From: an uncultured Lachnospiraceae bacterium
GTDB lineage: Bacteria > Bacillota > Clostridia > Lachnospirales > Lachnospiraceae
Direction of reading: 5' to 3'
DNA: 5,929 nt
Assembly (NCBI GenBank): GCA_947628025.1
Contig: CANQYH010000206.1
Location: 1 to 5,929 of the forward strand
Shown here: piece after piece, positions 5,710 to 5,929 of the stretch
Layout: the number at the start of each line of letters is the position of its first letter
Position numbering within the stretch: position 1 is the first letter of the stretch
Translations under genes and position numbers: made by a program
The notes under the pieces: model-generated
Seen by the model: the letters and a program-made list of their open reading frames with translations, nothing else
The model's database searches: none
Told to the model about the DNA's origin: nothing

Positions 5710-5929
5710 ATGATCAAGACAGTTGTGTCCGTAGGACTTCCGGTGGACGAGCGGCTCCAGATTCGCAAATCCACCATCGCCCCGAAAAACCTGACCGGCG
5801 GCGAGAAACGGATCTGCATCGTCACCGGCACCCACGGCGACGAGCTGGAGGGACAATATGTGTGTTACGAGCTGATCCACCGGCTGAACAGCCAGCCGGA
5901 GCATCTGAAAGGGATCGTGGACGTGTACC
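5710..5929 (+). CDS. Succinylglutamate desuccinylase/aspartoacylase family protein, 5' part
   Basis: This is the first 73 codons of an M14-type zinc amide hydrolase; the gene runs off the right edge. The family removes acyl or aminoacyl groups from amides, as in aspartoacylase and succinylglutamate desuccinylase. The first zinc site is visible as GTHGDELEGQ, with His42 and Glu45 as ligands, following a hydrophobic strand (ICIVT). The second zinc histidine and the catalytic Glu lie beyond the window. The start is supported by GGAGA at 5698-5702, seven bases before the ATG. It lies 61 bases after the P-loop gene. Amide hydrolases of this family are recurrent neighbours of ATP-grasp ligases, so it could trim or recycle the product of this cluster, though that is inference. 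Exact substrate cannot be told from this fragment. Confidence 0.8.
   Translation, partial: MIKTVVSVGLPVDERLQIRKSTIAPKNLTGGEKRICIVTGTHGDELEGQYVCYELIHRLNSQPEHLKGIVDVY

Noticed and set aside
1..5929. tRNA, rRNA, CRISPR array, insertion sequence or attachment site
   Set aside because: I saw no direct repeat array, no transposase-like frame, no terminal inverted repeats and no tRNA-like cloverleaf on either strand by eye.

Overview
The window looks like chromosome from a moderately GC-rich Clostridia-type Firmicute, of the gut Lachnospiraceae/Oscillospiraceae sort. The evidence is strong AGGAGG-like ribosome binding sites, good sigma-A promoter matches, tightly packed same-strand genes, and clostridial versions of the protein families. 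This placement is inference from style, not from a marker gene.

Layout. At the left edge, a minus-strand Ste24/M48 membrane metalloprotease begins at 1156 with a clear promoter and Shine-Dalgarno (SD). Its recognisable sequence stops near position 128. From there to the edge, the opposite strand carries what looks like a piece of a ComEC-type metallo-beta-lactamase domain, so two unrelated genes appear to meet tail to tail at a breakpoint. A divergent small coiled-coil gene (1403-1654) follows and ends in a good intrinsic terminator (about 1673-1722).

The main content is a plus-strand cluster from 1925 to the right edge behind a near-consensus promoter (TTGACA, 17 bp, TATATT). It encodes a circularly permuted ATP-grasp protein (COG2308 type, split by a frameshift at a run of seven T), an alpha-E protein (COG2307/DUF403), a cytosolic transglutaminase-like protein with an intact Cys-His-Asp triad, a P-loop kinase-like protein of unknown role, and the start of an M14-type succinylglutamate desuccinylase/aspartoacylase family protein that runs off the window.

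How they may work together. ATP-grasp, alpha-E and transglutaminase genes form a recurrent bacterial neighbourhood that comparative genomics has proposed to make and process a peptide or amide conjugate; its product is not established as far as I know. Here the first two genes overlap by 19 bp and the second and third are 6 bp apart, so they are almost certainly co-transcribed. The P-loop protein and the M14 deacylase follow at 81 and 61 bp with no plus-strand terminator visible. A P-loop kinase and an amide hydrolase could extend that pathway, but this is inference. No proteasome-like Anbu subunit, often linked to this neighbourhood, is visible in the window. The ATP-grasp frameshift decides whether the system is functional in this genome.
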